Origin: Alphaproteobacteria bacterium
GTDB taxonomy: Bacteria > Pseudomonadota > Alphaproteobacteria > Micropepsales > Micropepsaceae
Reading direction: 5' to 3'
Length of the DNA: 64,000 nucleotides
Assembly: GCA_016783965.1 (NCBI GenBank)
Contig: JADHVO010000001.1
Coordinates: 372,001 to 436,000, forward strand
Shown in pieces: positions 25,623 through 34,843 of the stretch. A program made the position numbers and the translations under genes. The notes beneath the pieces were generated by a model. The model saw only the letters and a list, made by a program, of their open reading frames with translations, searched no databases and was not told where the DNA came from. Within the stretch, counting starts at the first letter, position 1. Every line of letters starts with the position of its first letter.

Positions 25623-26285
25623 TCAGGCGGCTTTTTCGGACGCCGGCGTCGGGCGCAACTTGTACAGCAGCGTGCCGGTGAAGCGGACCAGCACCGCGGT
25701 GATCAGCAGGAGGAGCGAGATGCCCCACCAGCGGTCCGTCACGTTCGGACCCGCGATGTGGTCCAGCGCCGTCACAGTGAACACCAACCAGAAATAGGTC
25801 GTTGCGATGCGCTGCATGGTCCGCCAGACAGGGCCACCCAGGATTTTCTTGGTCGCCGGATGTGCGCTGAACAGCGTCACAAGCAAAATGCCCGCGGTGA
25901 GCATTGCGTAGGCAAAAGCCTGGAGCCCCAACTTCTCACCATCCAGCTGCGAGGGCGCCAGGTCGCAGGCCAGCGACACGACCGACACAATCACGAAGGC
26001 CAGCACCAGGCTGCCGCGCTCCCGCGCCAACGCTTCCGTAACCTTGGTTGGAAAGATCCGTGACAGCGGCTCGACCACCATGGCGGCGACGAAGACCAGC
26101 AGGGAAAAGCGCGACACGTTTTCTGCGGCGTCGCTCCAGGCGAAGTTGTTTTTCATCTCGAACAGCAGGGTACCTGCCGCCAGCAAGGCGGCGCCCAGCA
26201 ACGCCAGCAGTACGATCGGACCGGCGAAGACAGTTTTTTCGTGAACGTCGCCCGACGGGGCGAGAGCGCTATCGACGGCAACCAT
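25623..26285 (-). CDS. Six-helix membrane protein, unknown function
   Basis: Protein of 220 residues with six hydrophobic segments (about 21-43, 58-77, 93-112, 124-143, 160-178, 185-205). HPATKKILGGPVWRTMQRIA and TYFWLVFTVTALDHI suggest relation to YedZ/ferric-reductase-like membrane proteins, with conserved His, but the match is weak. Strand and spacing suggest it may be co-transcribed with the DJ-1 gene. Confidence 0.65.
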   Translation of the reverse strand: MVAVDSALAPSGDVHEKTVFAGPIVLLALLGAALLAAGTLLFEMKNNFAWSDAAENVSRFSLLVFVAAMVVEPLSRIFPTKVTEALARERGSLVLAFVIVSVVSLACDLAPSQLDGEKLGLQAFAYAMLTAGILLVTLFSAHPATKKILGGPVWRTMQRIATTYFWLVFTVTALDHIAGPNVTDRWWGISLLLLITAVLVRFTGTLLYKLRPTPASEKAA

Positions 26286-26329
26286 GGCGCGGAACGATCC
26301 AGTGAGTTTCTAGAACAACGCCGGAGCCA

Positions 26330-27439
26330 TCATTTGGTGCCTGTTTGCATCTTGGATAAAGCCACGGCGAGGCCTTCTACCGGCACGCCGGCTTCGGTGC
26401 GTGGCACCGCCGCCACCAGTCCCGCCACGTCCAGGCCCGCCGCCGCCGCAAGCCGCCGCACATAGCCTTCGGAATGCCGCCACCGCCGCTTTGGGCCGAG
26501 TTCAAACTCGGCCGCCGAGCTCATTTCAACCGTGAAGAGAAAGAAACCATGTTCTTTCAAGCGCCGGCCGACGCCTCGGAACGTCGCCGCCAGATCGCCG
26601 AGATAGACCAGCGTGTCCGCCGCCAGCATCAGATCGTAATCGGCGCCACCTCTCGCGAGCGACGTCTCCATATCCGCCACCTCCAGGCTCCTGTAGAGCC
26701 CCCGCGCTCGCGCCTTTGCGATCATTGCCGGGCTGAGATCGACGCCGTCGATTGCAGCAACCATGTCCGCGAACGCCTCCGCCGCGAATCCCGTGCCGCA
26801 ACCAAGGTCGAGCGCGACAAGATCGTGACGGCCGGGCATCACCATCCCCGCCAGCTCGTGCAGGATTTCCGGCGCCTGGTAGCCAAGCTGCCCGCGCATC
26901 CGCGCGTCGTAGTCGGCGGAGAACTGGTCGAACAGGTGCCGCACATAGCCGGCGTCGGAACGCTGCTGAGTCCGCATCGCTTCCGCGCGCGCGATGTGGG
27001 CCGCAATGTCCGGAACGTCGCCGGCATCGATTTCGCGGAACTGCGCCAGCGCCCTCTCAGCCTCGCCCGCTTCCGCCCACGCCAGCCCCAAACGCAGCCG
27101 CGCCGCCGACGAGGACGGATCCAGTCGCAACGCGCGCTGGAACTCGGCGATGGCGGTGGGCAGATGCGCCGCGGCCATCAGGGCTTCGCCCAGCACAAGG
27201 ATCGCCTCTGAAATACCAGGATTGAGCAGCGCATTTTCGCGCGCCGCCTCCAGCGCCTCCGCCGGCGCGCCGGCCGCAAGCAGCGCCCGCACCAGCAATA
27301 TGCGCGTCAGCGCACTGCCCCGACCCTCCGCAACGCGGCCACGAAGAAAATGGGCGGCCTCATCGGGCCGCCCAATCGCAATCAGTTGCCCGGCATGCTC
27401 GAGCGGGTCGCCGTCAATTGGCAATCGTGCAGCGTCCAT
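26330..27439 (-). CDS. TPR-containing SAM-dependent methyltransferase
   Basis: Protein of 369 residues. The N-terminal half (about 10-150) is made of TPR-like helical pairs (ALRLDPSSSAARLRLGLAWA). The C-terminal half is a class I methyltransferase with DLGCGTG at 211-217, DGVDLSPAMIAKA and YDLMLAADTLVYLGDL. The target is unknown; TPR units may bind a protein substrate. The ATG at 27439 lies inside the last codons of the upstream MaoC gene, a 26-base overlap implying translational coupling. A second in-frame ATG at 27457 is possible. Confidence 0.83.
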   Translation of the reverse strand: MDAARLPIDGDPLEHAGQLIAIGRPDEAAHFLRGRVAEGRGSALTRILLVRALLAAGAPAEALEAARENALLNPGISEAILVLGEALMAAAHLPTAIAEFQRALRLDPSSSAARLRLGLAWAEAGEAERALAQFREIDAGDVPDIAAHIARAEAMRTQQRSDAGYVRHLFDQFSADYDARMRGQLGYQAPEILHELAGMVMPGRHDLVALDLGCGTGFAAEAFADMVAAIDGVDLSPAMIAKARARGLYRSLEVADMETSLARGGADYDLMLAADTLVYLGDLAATFRGVGRRLKEHGFFLFTVEMSSAAEFELGPKRRWRHSEGYVRRLAAAAGLDVAGLVAAVPRTEAGVPVEGLAVALSKMQTGTK

Positions 27440-28295
27440 TGTTGAGCACGACCACATCGCGCTCCTTGAGCTTCGAACGATAGGACACGACGTTCCCGTC
27501 GACCCACATTTCGGTGACGATCGTCTCGCCAGGAAACACAGGCGAGGAGAACCGCACGTCGAACGAGGTGATCTTCTTGGCGTCGTAGTCGCAGATGCTG
27601 GAGATCACCGCGCGGCAGGCCGTGCCGAAAGAGCACAGGCCGTGCAGGATCGGCTTCGGGAAGCCGGCGCGCTTCGCCACTTCCGGATCGCGGTGAAGTG
27701 GATTGCGGTCGCCCGACAGCGCATAGATGAACGCCTGGTCGGCGCGCGTATCGCATTCGCGCACGAGATCCGGCTTGCGCGTCGGAAGCTGGTGCGGCTC
27801 GGGTGCGCCGTCCTTCGGGCCGCCGAAGCCGCCGTCGCCGCGCGCGAAGGTCGTGCCGACCAGCGTCGCCAGCTTATCGCCCGTCGCCTTCTCCCTGATG
27901 ATGCGCTCGTTGACGATGATCGCGCCCTTGTCCTTGCCCTTGTCCCACACACCCAGCACGCGGGTGTCGGAGACGACATCGCAGGACGGCGGCAGCGGCT
28001 TGTGAATCGTCACGCGCTGTTCGCCGTGAACCACCATCAGGTAGTTGATGCCCGACATCGGATTCGAGCCGGCCGACGCCCCGGCGCGCGGGCGGCCTGT
28101 CGGGATGACGGTGGCGAAGGTCGGCACGACCTGGAGCTGGCCGCGCGCTTCGTAGCTGAACGGAAGCTCGCGCTCGTTCATCGGGTCGCGCTGGAAGCCG
28201 ATGCCAAGGGCGTAGAGCATGACCTCGCGGTCGCCGTAATGCGCCTCGAGCCCTTCGGTCCTCGACTGCATCATCTGTTCGTAGTTGATCGCCAT
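27414..28295 (-). CDS. MaoC-family hydratase 2 (two hotdog domains)
   Basis: Protein of 293 residues. The double-hotdog architecture resembles the hydratase-2 part of peroxisomal multifunctional enzyme type 2. The catalytic motif sits in the C-terminal domain: ALSGDRNPLHRDPEVAKRAG then FPKPILHGLCSFG. The N-terminal domain carries YALGIGFQRDP, also typical. Predicted to hydrate bulky or branched 2-enoyl-CoAs to the 3R-hydroxyacyl-CoA, as for bile-acid or steroid side chains. Overlaps the methyltransferase downstream. Divergent from the Coa1-family gene. Confidence 0.88.
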   Translation of the reverse strand: MAINYEQMMQSRTEGLEAHYGDREVMLYALGIGFQRDPMNERELPFSYEARGQLQVVPTFATVIPTGRPRAGASAGSNPMSGINYLMVVHGEQRVTIHKPLPPSCDVVSDTRVLGVWDKGKDKGAIIVNERIIREKATGDKLATLVGTTFARGDGGFGGPKDGAPEPHQLPTRKPDLVRECDTRADQAFIYALSGDRNPLHRDPEVAKRAGFPKPILHGLCSFGTACRAVISSICDYDAKKITSFDVRFSSPVFPGETIVTEMWVDGNVVSYRSKLKERDVVVLNNGRCTIAN

Positions 28296-28400
28296 GGCGG
28301 TCCCTCACCTTTTCCGTCTGCCGGAAGCTTAGGTTAGCCGCCCGCTTTGCGCCAAGTGGGACCTGTGGTTTGCTCCCGCTGCGACAAAGGGGGGACAATC

Positions 28401-28859
28401 ATGACAGACGCACACGCCACGCCCGGACCTGTACCGCCGCCGCCGCCAGCGCGGCGTCATGGTTGCCTCTACGGCTGCCTGATCGCGGTGGGCATTTTCC
28501 TGGTCGCCGGCATCGGCGGCGCCTTCTACTTGTACCACTACATGAACACGGCCCTGAAGGACGCGCCGACGGTCAAGGCAGCGATCGTGCAGCTCAACAA
28601 CGACCAGGAAGCCCGCGCCCTGCTCGGCGACAACATCGAGGTAACGGGCGCCAGTTCCTTCAACAGCTCCACGGACCTGTCCACCGGTTCGAAGGAGTCC
28701 TACACCGTCCACGTGAAGGGCACGAAAGGCGAAGGCGATTACACGATCGAGGCCGACACGCCACGCGGAGGACAATTGCACTTCGACAAGCTCAGTCTGC
28801 AGGCCGGCAGCCAGACCGTCGACGTGCTGCACGCCGAACAAAACCCGGGCGCGATCTAG
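28401..28859 (+). CDS. Coa1-family membrane-anchored protein
   Basis: Protein of 152 residues. A Pro-rich N-terminus (PVPPPPPARRHG) leads into one transmembrane helix (CLYGCLIAVGIFLVAGIGGA), then a periplasmic domain with VKAAIVQLNNDQEARALLG and GEGDYTIEADTP typical of the Coa1 (cytochrome oxidase assembly factor 1) family. A role in oxidase assembly is inferred from the family only. Ribosome site AAGGGGGGA precedes the ATG. 21 bp upstream of the enoyl-CoA isomerase gene, so probably co-transcribed. Confidence 0.72.
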   Translation: MTDAHATPGPVPPPPPARRHGCLYGCLIAVGIFLVAGIGGAFYLYHYMNTALKDAPTVKAAIVQLNNDQEARALLGDNIEVTGASSFNSSTDLSTGSKESYTVHVKGTKGEGDYTIEADTPRGGQLHFDKLSLQAGSQTVDVLHAEQNPGAI

Positions 28860-28880
28860 CGCCCGTTCAGGAGAACACGA

Positions 28881-29747
28881 ATGACCTATCGCTGCTTCAA
28901 CGTCGAGATCGCGAACGACATCGCGCATATTCAGCTCAAGCGCGCGGACGAGCTGAACACGATGGTGCCGGAGTTCTGGACCGAACTCCCCGCCATCGTG
29001 AGAGACGTCGACGACAACGCGAAGGCGCGGGTCATCGTGATCTCGTCGACCGGCAAGCACTTCACCGCCGGCATGGACCTCGCGGTGTTCACCGGCGGCA
29101 GCTCCGCCGGCACCGCGGCGTCACGCGCGCCGCAGGAGCGCGGCCGCGTCCGCGCCAACCTGCGGCTCTCCGTGCTCGACATCCAGAAGTCGTTCAACGC
29201 GCTGGAGGAGGCGCGCGTGCCGGTGCTGATTGCGATTCAGGGCGGCTGCGTCGGCGGCGGCGTGGACATGGCGAGCGCCTGCGACTGCCGCTACGCGACC
29301 GAAGACGCATTCTTCGTCATACAGGAGATCAATATCGGCATGACCGCCGATGTCGGCACCTTCCCACGCCTTTGCAGCCTGTTGCCGGCCGGCATGGTGC
29401 GCGAGCTCGCCTATTCCGGCCGCCGGCTGACGGCGAAGAAAGCGCTGGAGCTGGGCCTCGTCAACGAGATATTCCCGAGCCAGGAGGCGATGCTCAAACA
29501 CGTGATGGGTATCGCGAAGGACATCGCGGAGAAGTCGCCGCTCGCGGTCTATGGGTCCAAGGTGATGATCAACTACGCCCGCGACCATTCCATTGCCGAC
29601 GGCCTCGACTATATCGCGACCTGGCAGGCCGGCATGTACTTCCCCGAGACCGACATGATGGAAGCCTTCAAGGCAAAGGCCGAGAAGCGCCCAGGCAAGT
29701 TCGACGAGCTGTTGCCCATCCGACGGCGTGCGCTGTCTTCGGATTAA
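28881..29747 (+). CDS. Delta(3,5)-delta(2,4)-dienoyl-CoA isomerase (ECH1-like crotonase)
   Basis: Crotonase of 288 residues. Asp129 (GGVDM), Glu149 (VIQEINIG) and Asp157 (MTADVGT) reproduce exactly the 20- and 8-residue spacing of the Asp176/Glu196/Asp204 trio of rat dienoyl-CoA isomerase, and the surrounding ACDCRYATEDAFF block matches. It moves double bonds in 3,5-dienoyl-CoA during beta-oxidation of odd-position unsaturated acids. It may cooperate with the DECR-like reductase at 45035. Its stop abuts the stop of the convergent patatin gene with no gap. Confidence 0.9.
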   Translation: MTYRCFNVEIANDIAHIQLKRADELNTMVPEFWTELPAIVRDVDDNAKARVIVISSTGKHFTAGMDLAVFTGGSSAGTAASRAPQERGRVRANLRLSVLDIQKSFNALEEARVPVLIAIQGGCVGGGVDMASACDCRYATEDAFFVIQEINIGMTADVGTFPRLCSLLPAGMVRELAYSGRRLTAKKALELGLVNEIFPSQEAMLKHVMGIAKDIAEKSPLAVYGSKVMINYARDHSIADGLDYIATWQAGMYFPETDMMEAFKAKAEKRPGKFDELLPIRRRALSSD

Positions 29748-31592
29748 CTATTCGGCGGCCGCGTGGGCGTGGTGCTCGATGGAGACCGCTGGTCCCTCGC
29801 TCCACACTTCGGTTAGCGGCACGCCATGCTGCTCAATCACGCGCAGCGCGTGCTCATAGCCTTCCGCGATGCAGCGGTCGAAGGCACGCCAGTCGCGCAG
29901 CCCCACGCCGATGAGTGGCGGTTCGAACATGTAGTTCGCCTGCTCCCGCGCGAAGCGGCGCTGCGCTTCGGAGCCGACGGTGCCGGAGCGCGCCAGGATG
30001 GATACGATCGACGGCGTGCCCGCCATGCGTTGGAGAATGAGCCACCACCAGGGCCGCTCGCCATAGCGGTCGTCCTTGGCCTTGAGATCGATCTCGCCTG
30101 TCACGTCGGAGGCGATGATCGGGCCGCTGGAACGCTCGGCCATGATGTCCACCGGCAGGTTGTTCATGACGCCGCCGTCTACCAGGAGGTGCCCATGATA
30201 CGTCACGGGCGGAAGGATGCCGGGCAGCGACACCGATGCCCGCAGGGCGCGCCACAAGACGCCCGCACGGTGGACATGCACCTTGCCGGTCGTGAGGTCG
30301 GACGACACGCAGAAGAACGGCTTGGGCAGCTCTTCGATGCGCATGTCGGCGTAATTGTGCTGGAGAAGGTTGGAGACCTTTTTGCCGCGCACCAGCGCAA
30401 TCAGCGGCAGCGTGTAGTCGTTGAGCGGATTGCCATTGACGAACGCTTCGCGCATGCGCTCGGTCAGTTCCTCGATCGACCATTCGCAGGCAAGCCCGGC
30501 AGCGATCAGGGCGCCCATCGAGGTGCCGCCGATGTTGTCGAACGGCACACCGGCTTCCATGAGCGCCTTCACGACACCGATATGCGCGAAACCGCGAGCG
30601 CCGCCGCCGGCGAGCACCAGTCCAACCGCGCGGCCCGCGATGAACCGCGCCAGACGCTTGATGTCGTCGGGCTGGCCGGTGCGGACATGGTGATGGGACT
30701 CGAAGAGTCCGCTGCGAACGGCGAAATGCTCCGGAATGCTCTCGTTTTTCTCCGTCGGATGAACGAGGAGAAGCTGCGGCAGGCCGCTCGCACGCTCCTT
30801 GAACGCCGGCATTTCGAGAGACCGCTCGGGCAGCGGCTGGTCGACGCGCGCCAGCAGGAAGATGCGGTCGGCCTGGCGTAGGCATTGGTGCGTCCACGGG
30901 CTGTCCGGCGTGTCACCGCGATAGAACACGACGTCGTGCGCTGCTTCGAAATTGTTGAACCATTCACCCGACTGGTCCGCGACGCTTGCGTCCAGCACCG
31001 CGGCCTTGGAGCCCATGTTGACCAGAGCGCCCGCGAGGCGGTTGGCAATCGGCGACTGCTCCAGGCCCGGCTGCAACGGCACGATGGCAAAAGATTTGGG
31101 CCGGCCGGTGTCCACCGCGTTGCGGGTCGTGTCCTGAAGGCGTTTCACCAGGATGCGCATCAGGTTGAGCATCACGCGCGGATGGCGGCCGATCAGCGAG
31201 TCGAAGGCGGTCGGTGGCACGCGCAGCAGCTCGGTATCGCGCAACGCCATGATCTGTGCAGAATGTTCGCTCGAGCCGGAGATCATCGACATCTCGCCGA
31301 CGGTCTCACCGGCAGGAATGTGCGCCACCAGCCGCCGCTTGCCGCGGTCGTCCTCCGCAAACACGCCCAGACTGCCTGAGACCACCAGGAACACGGCCTG
31401 GGCGTTCTCGCCGTCGCGCTTGAGCAGCATGCCACCGGGAAGGCCGAACCAGTTGGCCTCCGCCAGCAGCTTCTTGAGGCCGACATCGCTCACGTCCTCC
31501 AGCAGCGCGAAACTGCGCAAGCGCTGGCGCAACGCTTCCGGATAGACGGTGTCCGGGCCGATCTTGAAAGAGGAAAGGAACGCCATGTTCAT
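29748..31592 (-). CDS. Patatin-like phospholipase with cyclic-nucleotide-binding domain (NTE-like)
   Basis: Protein of 614 residues. N-terminal cNMP-binding domain at about 25-150 (VFLVVSGSLGVF, GETVGEMSM), a linker domain, then a patatin domain. It contains oxyanion loop GGGARGFAH at 329-337, nucleophile Ser358 in GTSMG and catalytic Asp472 in DGG. Architecture is that of bacterial neuropathy-target-esterase/RssA-like lysophospholipases. The ATG at 31592 is 10 bp downstream of the SDR stop. ATG 31586 (MAFLSS) is an alternative. Lipid ester hydrolysis at membranes, gated by nucleotide or used as a scaffold, is inferred. Confidence 0.86.
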   Translation of the reverse strand: MNMAFLSSFKIGPDTVYPEALRQRLRSFALLEDVSDVGLKKLLAEANWFGLPGGMLLKRDGENAQAVFLVVSGSLGVFAEDDRGKRRLVAHIPAGETVGEMSMISGSSEHSAQIMALRDTELLRVPPTAFDSLIGRHPRVMLNLMRILVKRLQDTTRNAVDTGRPKSFAIVPLQPGLEQSPIANRLAGALVNMGSKAAVLDASVADQSGEWFNNFEAAHDVVFYRGDTPDSPWTHQCLRQADRIFLLARVDQPLPERSLEMPAFKERASGLPQLLLVHPTEKNESIPEHFAVRSGLFESHHHVRTGQPDDIKRLARFIAGRAVGLVLAGGGARGFAHIGVVKALMEAGVPFDNIGGTSMGALIAAGLACEWSIEELTERMREAFVNGNPLNDYTLPLIALVRGKKVSNLLQHNYADMRIEELPKPFFCVSSDLTTGKVHVHRAGVLWRALRASVSLPGILPPVTYHGHLLVDGGVMNNLPVDIMAERSSGPIIASDVTGEIDLKAKDDRYGERPWWWLILQRMAGTPSIVSILARSGTVGSEAQRRFAREQANYMFEPPLIGVGLRDWRAFDRCIAEGYEHALRVIEQHGVPLTEVWSEGPAVSIEHHAHAAAE

Positions 31593-31602
31593 CGAGTCTA
31601 GC

Positions 31603-32412
31603 TCACCAGGCGGTCCAACCGCCATCGACCGTCAGCGCCTGCCCGGTCATGAACGACGACGCATCCGACGCCAGGAACAGCAGGGGCCCGGCGATCTCAT
31701 GCGCTTCGCCGAGGCGGCCCAGCATGGTTCGTGCGGCCAGCCGCGCCGCGAATTCGGGATCGATCTGCTGGACTTCGGTGCGCGGGAAAGGCCCCGGCAC
31801 CAGCGCGTTCACGCGAATGTTCTCGCCGCCCAGCTCGGCAGCCAGATGGCGGGTGAGCTGGATCAGCGCCGCTTTGGCTGGGCCGTAGTGGAAGGGGCTC
31901 TGGCCTTCCGGCTTCGCATACAGGCGTCGGTCCGGCGAGACCAATCCATACATGGAAGAAACGTTGACGACGCTGGCACGCCCCGACGCCTTCAGCGCCG
32001 GCCGGGCCGCGCGCACCATTTCAAACGCCGCGGTGACGCCGCTTGCATAGGTCGCGGCAAAGTCGGACGGCTGTACCGCATCGAACGACCTGCCTTCCAT
32101 GTGGATGGCGTTGTTCACGAGAATGTCGAGGCGGTCGCGCCCCGCGAAAAACGATCGCGCTTTGGCGACATCGGCGACGTCGAAAGCGGCGCGCTCGACC
32201 GAGAAGCCCTCGCCAAGCAGTCCGGCTTCAAACACAGAGAGCTTTGCATCGTCGCGCGCGTTCACGATCACGTGCGCGCCAGCGGCGCACAATGCGCGGG
32301 TTATCGCAGCACCGAGATGTCCGGGCGCGGCAGAGACGAAGGCGACGCGGCCGTCCAGCCCGAATATCGCCTGTGGCGCAGCTTCAACGCGGGTCGCATG
32401 CTGCCGACCCAT
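31603..32412 (-). CDS. SDR-family protein with degenerate cofactor motif
   Basis: SDR of 269 residues. The first glycine-rich turn reads SAAPGHLG at 27-34 instead of TGxxxGxG (two glycines replaced), yet NNAI near 105 and the active-site Ser plus YGPAK are present, as is the GG-type C-terminus (VDGGW). It may bind a nucleotide unusually or be specific for an atypical cofactor. Directly upstream of the patatin phospholipase gene on the same strand. Substrate unknown. Confidence 0.82.
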   Translation of the reverse strand: MGRQHATRVEAAPQAIFGLDGRVAFVSAAPGHLGAAITRALCAAGAHVIVNARDDAKLSVFEAGLLGEGFSVERAAFDVADVAKARSFFAGRDRLDILVNNAIHMEGRSFDAVQPSDFAATYASGVTAAFEMVRAARPALKASGRASVVNVSSMYGLVSPDRRLYAKPEGQSPFHYGPAKAALIQLTRHLAAELGGENIRVNALVPGPFPRTEVQQIDPEFAARLAARTMLGRLGEAHEIAGPLLFLASDASSFMTGQALTVDGGWTAW

Positions 32413-32533
32413 GGGATAGAGCCTCCGTCCGGCAGCGCAATCGACAGATTGCGCACACTACCGAATCCTGCCGTAAGCCTAGGCATACACGGGTAAACGT
32501 GACCTTAAGCTGAATGATCCGTTAACGCGGTGT

Positions 32534-32938
32534 TCAATCGACGCCGAGGATCTTCCAAACGCTCGAAACGCTGAAGATCGGCACGCCGTTGACGGTAAAG
32601 TCGCCGCGCAGAAAGATCAGCGACTTGGTGCGTCGGGTCAGGACCGGCGCCACCTCTATCCAGTCACCCTCCCTGGCCGGCGCCAGGAACTGACTTTGCA
32701 TGTTGAGCGTCACGACGTCGGCGTGGTCGCAGGCGTCCCATGCCGCCTGCCCCATCGCAGCATCGGCAAAGGTCATCAGCATGCCGCCATGGACGATGCC
32801 GCGCATGTTGACGTGCCGCTTGTCGACCCGAAAGCCGAGCACCTTTGCGCCCTTCTCGCCACGCTCGAATACCGGACCGACATGAATCTCGAACGGATCG
32901 ATCAGCCGGGTTTGGGTGAAGCCGGGCGGCGCGGACAT
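32534..32938 (-). CDS. PaaI/YbgC-like hotdog thioesterase
   Basis: Single-hotdog protein of 134 residues with the IVHGGMLMTFADAAMG motif of PaaI-type acyl-CoA thioesterases. The start is set at 32938 because the upstream gene stops at 32941. It is the second of a tandem pair, with 2 bp between the genes. It likely releases CoA from misdirected acyl-CoA intermediates; its partner shares the fold but only limited sequence identity. Confidence 0.85.
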   Translation of the reverse strand: MSAPPGFTQTRLIDPFEIHVGPVFERGEKGAKVLGFRVDKRHVNMRGIVHGGMLMTFADAAMGQAAWDACDHADVVTLNMQSQFLAPAREGDWIEVAPVLTRRTKSLIFLRGDFTVNGVPIFSVSSVWKILGVD

Positions 32939-32940
32939 CG

Positions 32941-33351
32941 TCAGACGATCTTCCAGAGCCCGGTCGCCACCGCGACAGCACGACCGCCTGCGGTGATGTC
33001 GGCGGAAAGGAACACAAGCGTGCGCGTCTGCCGCGTGATGCGCACGCGGCATTCGAGCGTCTCGCCGGCCCGGCCCGGCCCGACAAAGTCGCAGGTCATC
33101 GAGACCGTATTGCAGCCCGGAGCAGCCGTGACCGCCCGCGCCGTCTGGCTCATCGAAATGTCGGCAAAAGTCATGAGCAGGCCGCCGTGCACGTTGCCGC
33201 CGCCATTGAGATGCTTGTCGAGCACAGGCAGCGCGAAACACCGCACCGCACCATCATCGGGGAGGCGATAGATCGGACCCGCATGCAGGTTGAAGCCGCC
33301 ACGCGAAATATTCTCGGCGCCGGGCGGCAGGGTACTGGTTGCGTCGCTCAT
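32941..33351 (-). CDS. PaaI-like hotdog thioesterase, paralogue of the next gene
   Basis: Single-hotdog protein of 136 residues with NVHGGLLMTFADISMS, a Pro-rich first segment (STLPPGAENISRGGFN), and WKIV at the end, like its neighbour's WKILGVD. The two proteins may form a heteromeric hotdog, a common arrangement for adjacent half-size MaoC or thioesterase genes. First gene of the pair; the intergenic region to the plus-strand TPR gene (158 bp) carries its promoter. Confidence 0.83.
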   Translation of the reverse strand: MSDATSTLPPGAENISRGGFNLHAGPIYRLPDDGAVRCFALPVLDKHLNGGGNVHGGLLMTFADISMSQTARAVTAAPGCNTVSMTCDFVGPGRAGETLECRVRITRQTRTLVFLSADITAGGRAVAVATGLWKIV

Positions 33352-33509
33352 CAACTGTTCGATAGGCAATTTCTCGCTGCACCGCAATATCGCGGGAACC
33401 GACGCATTGGAAACACGCGCCCGTCACACTAAAGTTGCAAACGCAAACAAGATGCGCCATGCGAGGGGTCGCTCAAGCGCACATTCTTCCAAGCCAAGTG
33501 AGGACTTCC

Positions 33510-34784
33510 ATGAAAATGCGTTTCGTTCGGGCCGCATTCGTTGCGTGCCTGCTGGGGTCGGCTTCCATCGTGGCGACGACCGTATCGCTGACGCCAGCGC
33601 TCGCCAAATCGAGCGGTCCGACGGTCAGCCCCGCTGTCGGCAAATTGCTCCAGCCCGCCCAAACTGCCATGCAGTCGGGCGACTACAACGGCGCGATGAC
33701 TCTGATCAAGCAGGCGCAAGCGCTGCCCGACCAGACCGCGTTCGACACCTATACAATCAACAACTTCCTCGCGAACGCCGCCATTGCGCTGAAAGACTAC
33801 GACACCGCGGACACTGCCTATGAGGCGATGGCGGATTCGCCGGCGCTTCCGGACACGGACAAGCCGACTATCCTGCACAACGCGACGCTTCTGGCGGGCC
33901 AGGCCAAGCACTGGGACAAGACCGTGAAGTACGGCACGACCTATCTTGCGCTGCCCGGCGTGACACAAGATCCCAGCATCATCAGCGCCGTCGCACAGGG
34001 CTACTACTTCACCAATGACTTTACGAACGCAGCGACATGGGCGGACAAGGCGGTCACTGCGACACCGGCTGGCCAGGCACCAAACCGCGGCGCGCTGGAA
34101 ATCAAGATGGGCGCCGAGATCAAGGGCAAGCAGGCCGATGCGGCCATGGGGACGCTCGAGACAATCCTGACCTACTACGACGATCCCGACGACTGGAGCC
34201 AACTGATTGACGTCTCCCTTGGTGTGAAAGGCATCAAGGACATCGAAGCATTGCACATCTATCGCCTGCGCCTCGCCGCGCATGCGAGCGGCCAGCCGGA
34301 CGGCTATACGGTGCCTGCAGACATCGCACTGTCGCCCAATCTCGCATTTCCGGTGGAAGCCTTGGCCTTTCTGGATGCCGGTGTTGCGGCGGGAAAGGTA
34401 CAGCGTTCCGACAAGCGCTATACGGAAGCCAGTACCCGTGCGGCGGCCGATCGCAAGACGATCGGGAGTTTTGAGCAATTGGCAGCCAAGGGAAGCGGTG
34501 AGCTTGAGCTGAAGCTTGCCGAGACGCTCTATGGCTATGGCCGCTACGCCGACTCAGCCGCATCGGCGCGCCGCGCGCTACAGAAGGGCGGCCCAAAAAA
34601 CGACCCGAACGAAGCCAACCTCGTGCTTGGCGAAGCACTGCTGATGCAGGGTGACACGGCAGGCGCGGTTGCGGCGTTCAACGCACTCAAGAACCCGACG
34701 CCCGGCCAAGCCAAGGCCGCGCATGTGTGGCTGCTCTTTGCCAACCGCAAGACGGCCGCGCCGGCGCCCGCGCCGGCGAAGTAA
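33510..34784 (+). CDS. Secreted TPR-like protein
   Basis: Protein of 424 residues with a signal peptide (MKMRFVRAAFVACLLGSASI, cleavage near ALA-KSS at 32). The mature part is helical with repeated Ala-rich 34-residue units (MQSGDYNGAMTLIKQAQALP, ALKDYDTADTAYEAMAD, YGYGRYADSAASARRALQKG). A Pro/Ala tail closes it (APAPAPAK). Periplasmic scaffold or binding protein; partner unknown. ATG 33510 is preceded by GTGAGGAC. A terminator hairpin follows the stop. Confidence 0.78.
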   Translation: MKMRFVRAAFVACLLGSASIVATTVSLTPALAKSSGPTVSPAVGKLLQPAQTAMQSGDYNGAMTLIKQAQALPDQTAFDTYTINNFLANAAIALKDYDTADTAYEAMADSPALPDTDKPTILHNATLLAGQAKHWDKTVKYGTTYLALPGVTQDPSIISAVAQGYYFTNDFTNAATWADKAVTATPAGQAPNRGALEIKMGAEIKGKQADAAMGTLETILTYYDDPDDWSQLIDVSLGVKGIKDIEALHIYRLRLAAHASGQPDGYTVPADIALSPNLAFPVEALAFLDAGVAAGKVQRSDKRYTEASTRAAADRKTIGSFEQLAAKGSGELELKLAETLYGYGRYADSAASARRALQKGGPKNDPNEANLVLGEALLMQGDTAGAVAAFNALKNPTPGQAKAAHVWLLFANRKTAAPAPAPAK

Positions 34785-34791
34785 CACGCTA

Positions 34792-34825
34792 GAGGCCGGA
34801 GCCGACCGAAATTCGCTCCGGCCTC
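34792..34825 (+). terminator. Terminator-like hairpin
   Basis: Stem GAGGCCGGAGC / GCTCCGGCCTC with a 12-base loop, 7 bp past the TPR gene stop, followed by ATTGTTTG. Confidence 0.65.
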
Positions 34826-34843
34826 ATTGTTTGTGGAACCGTC

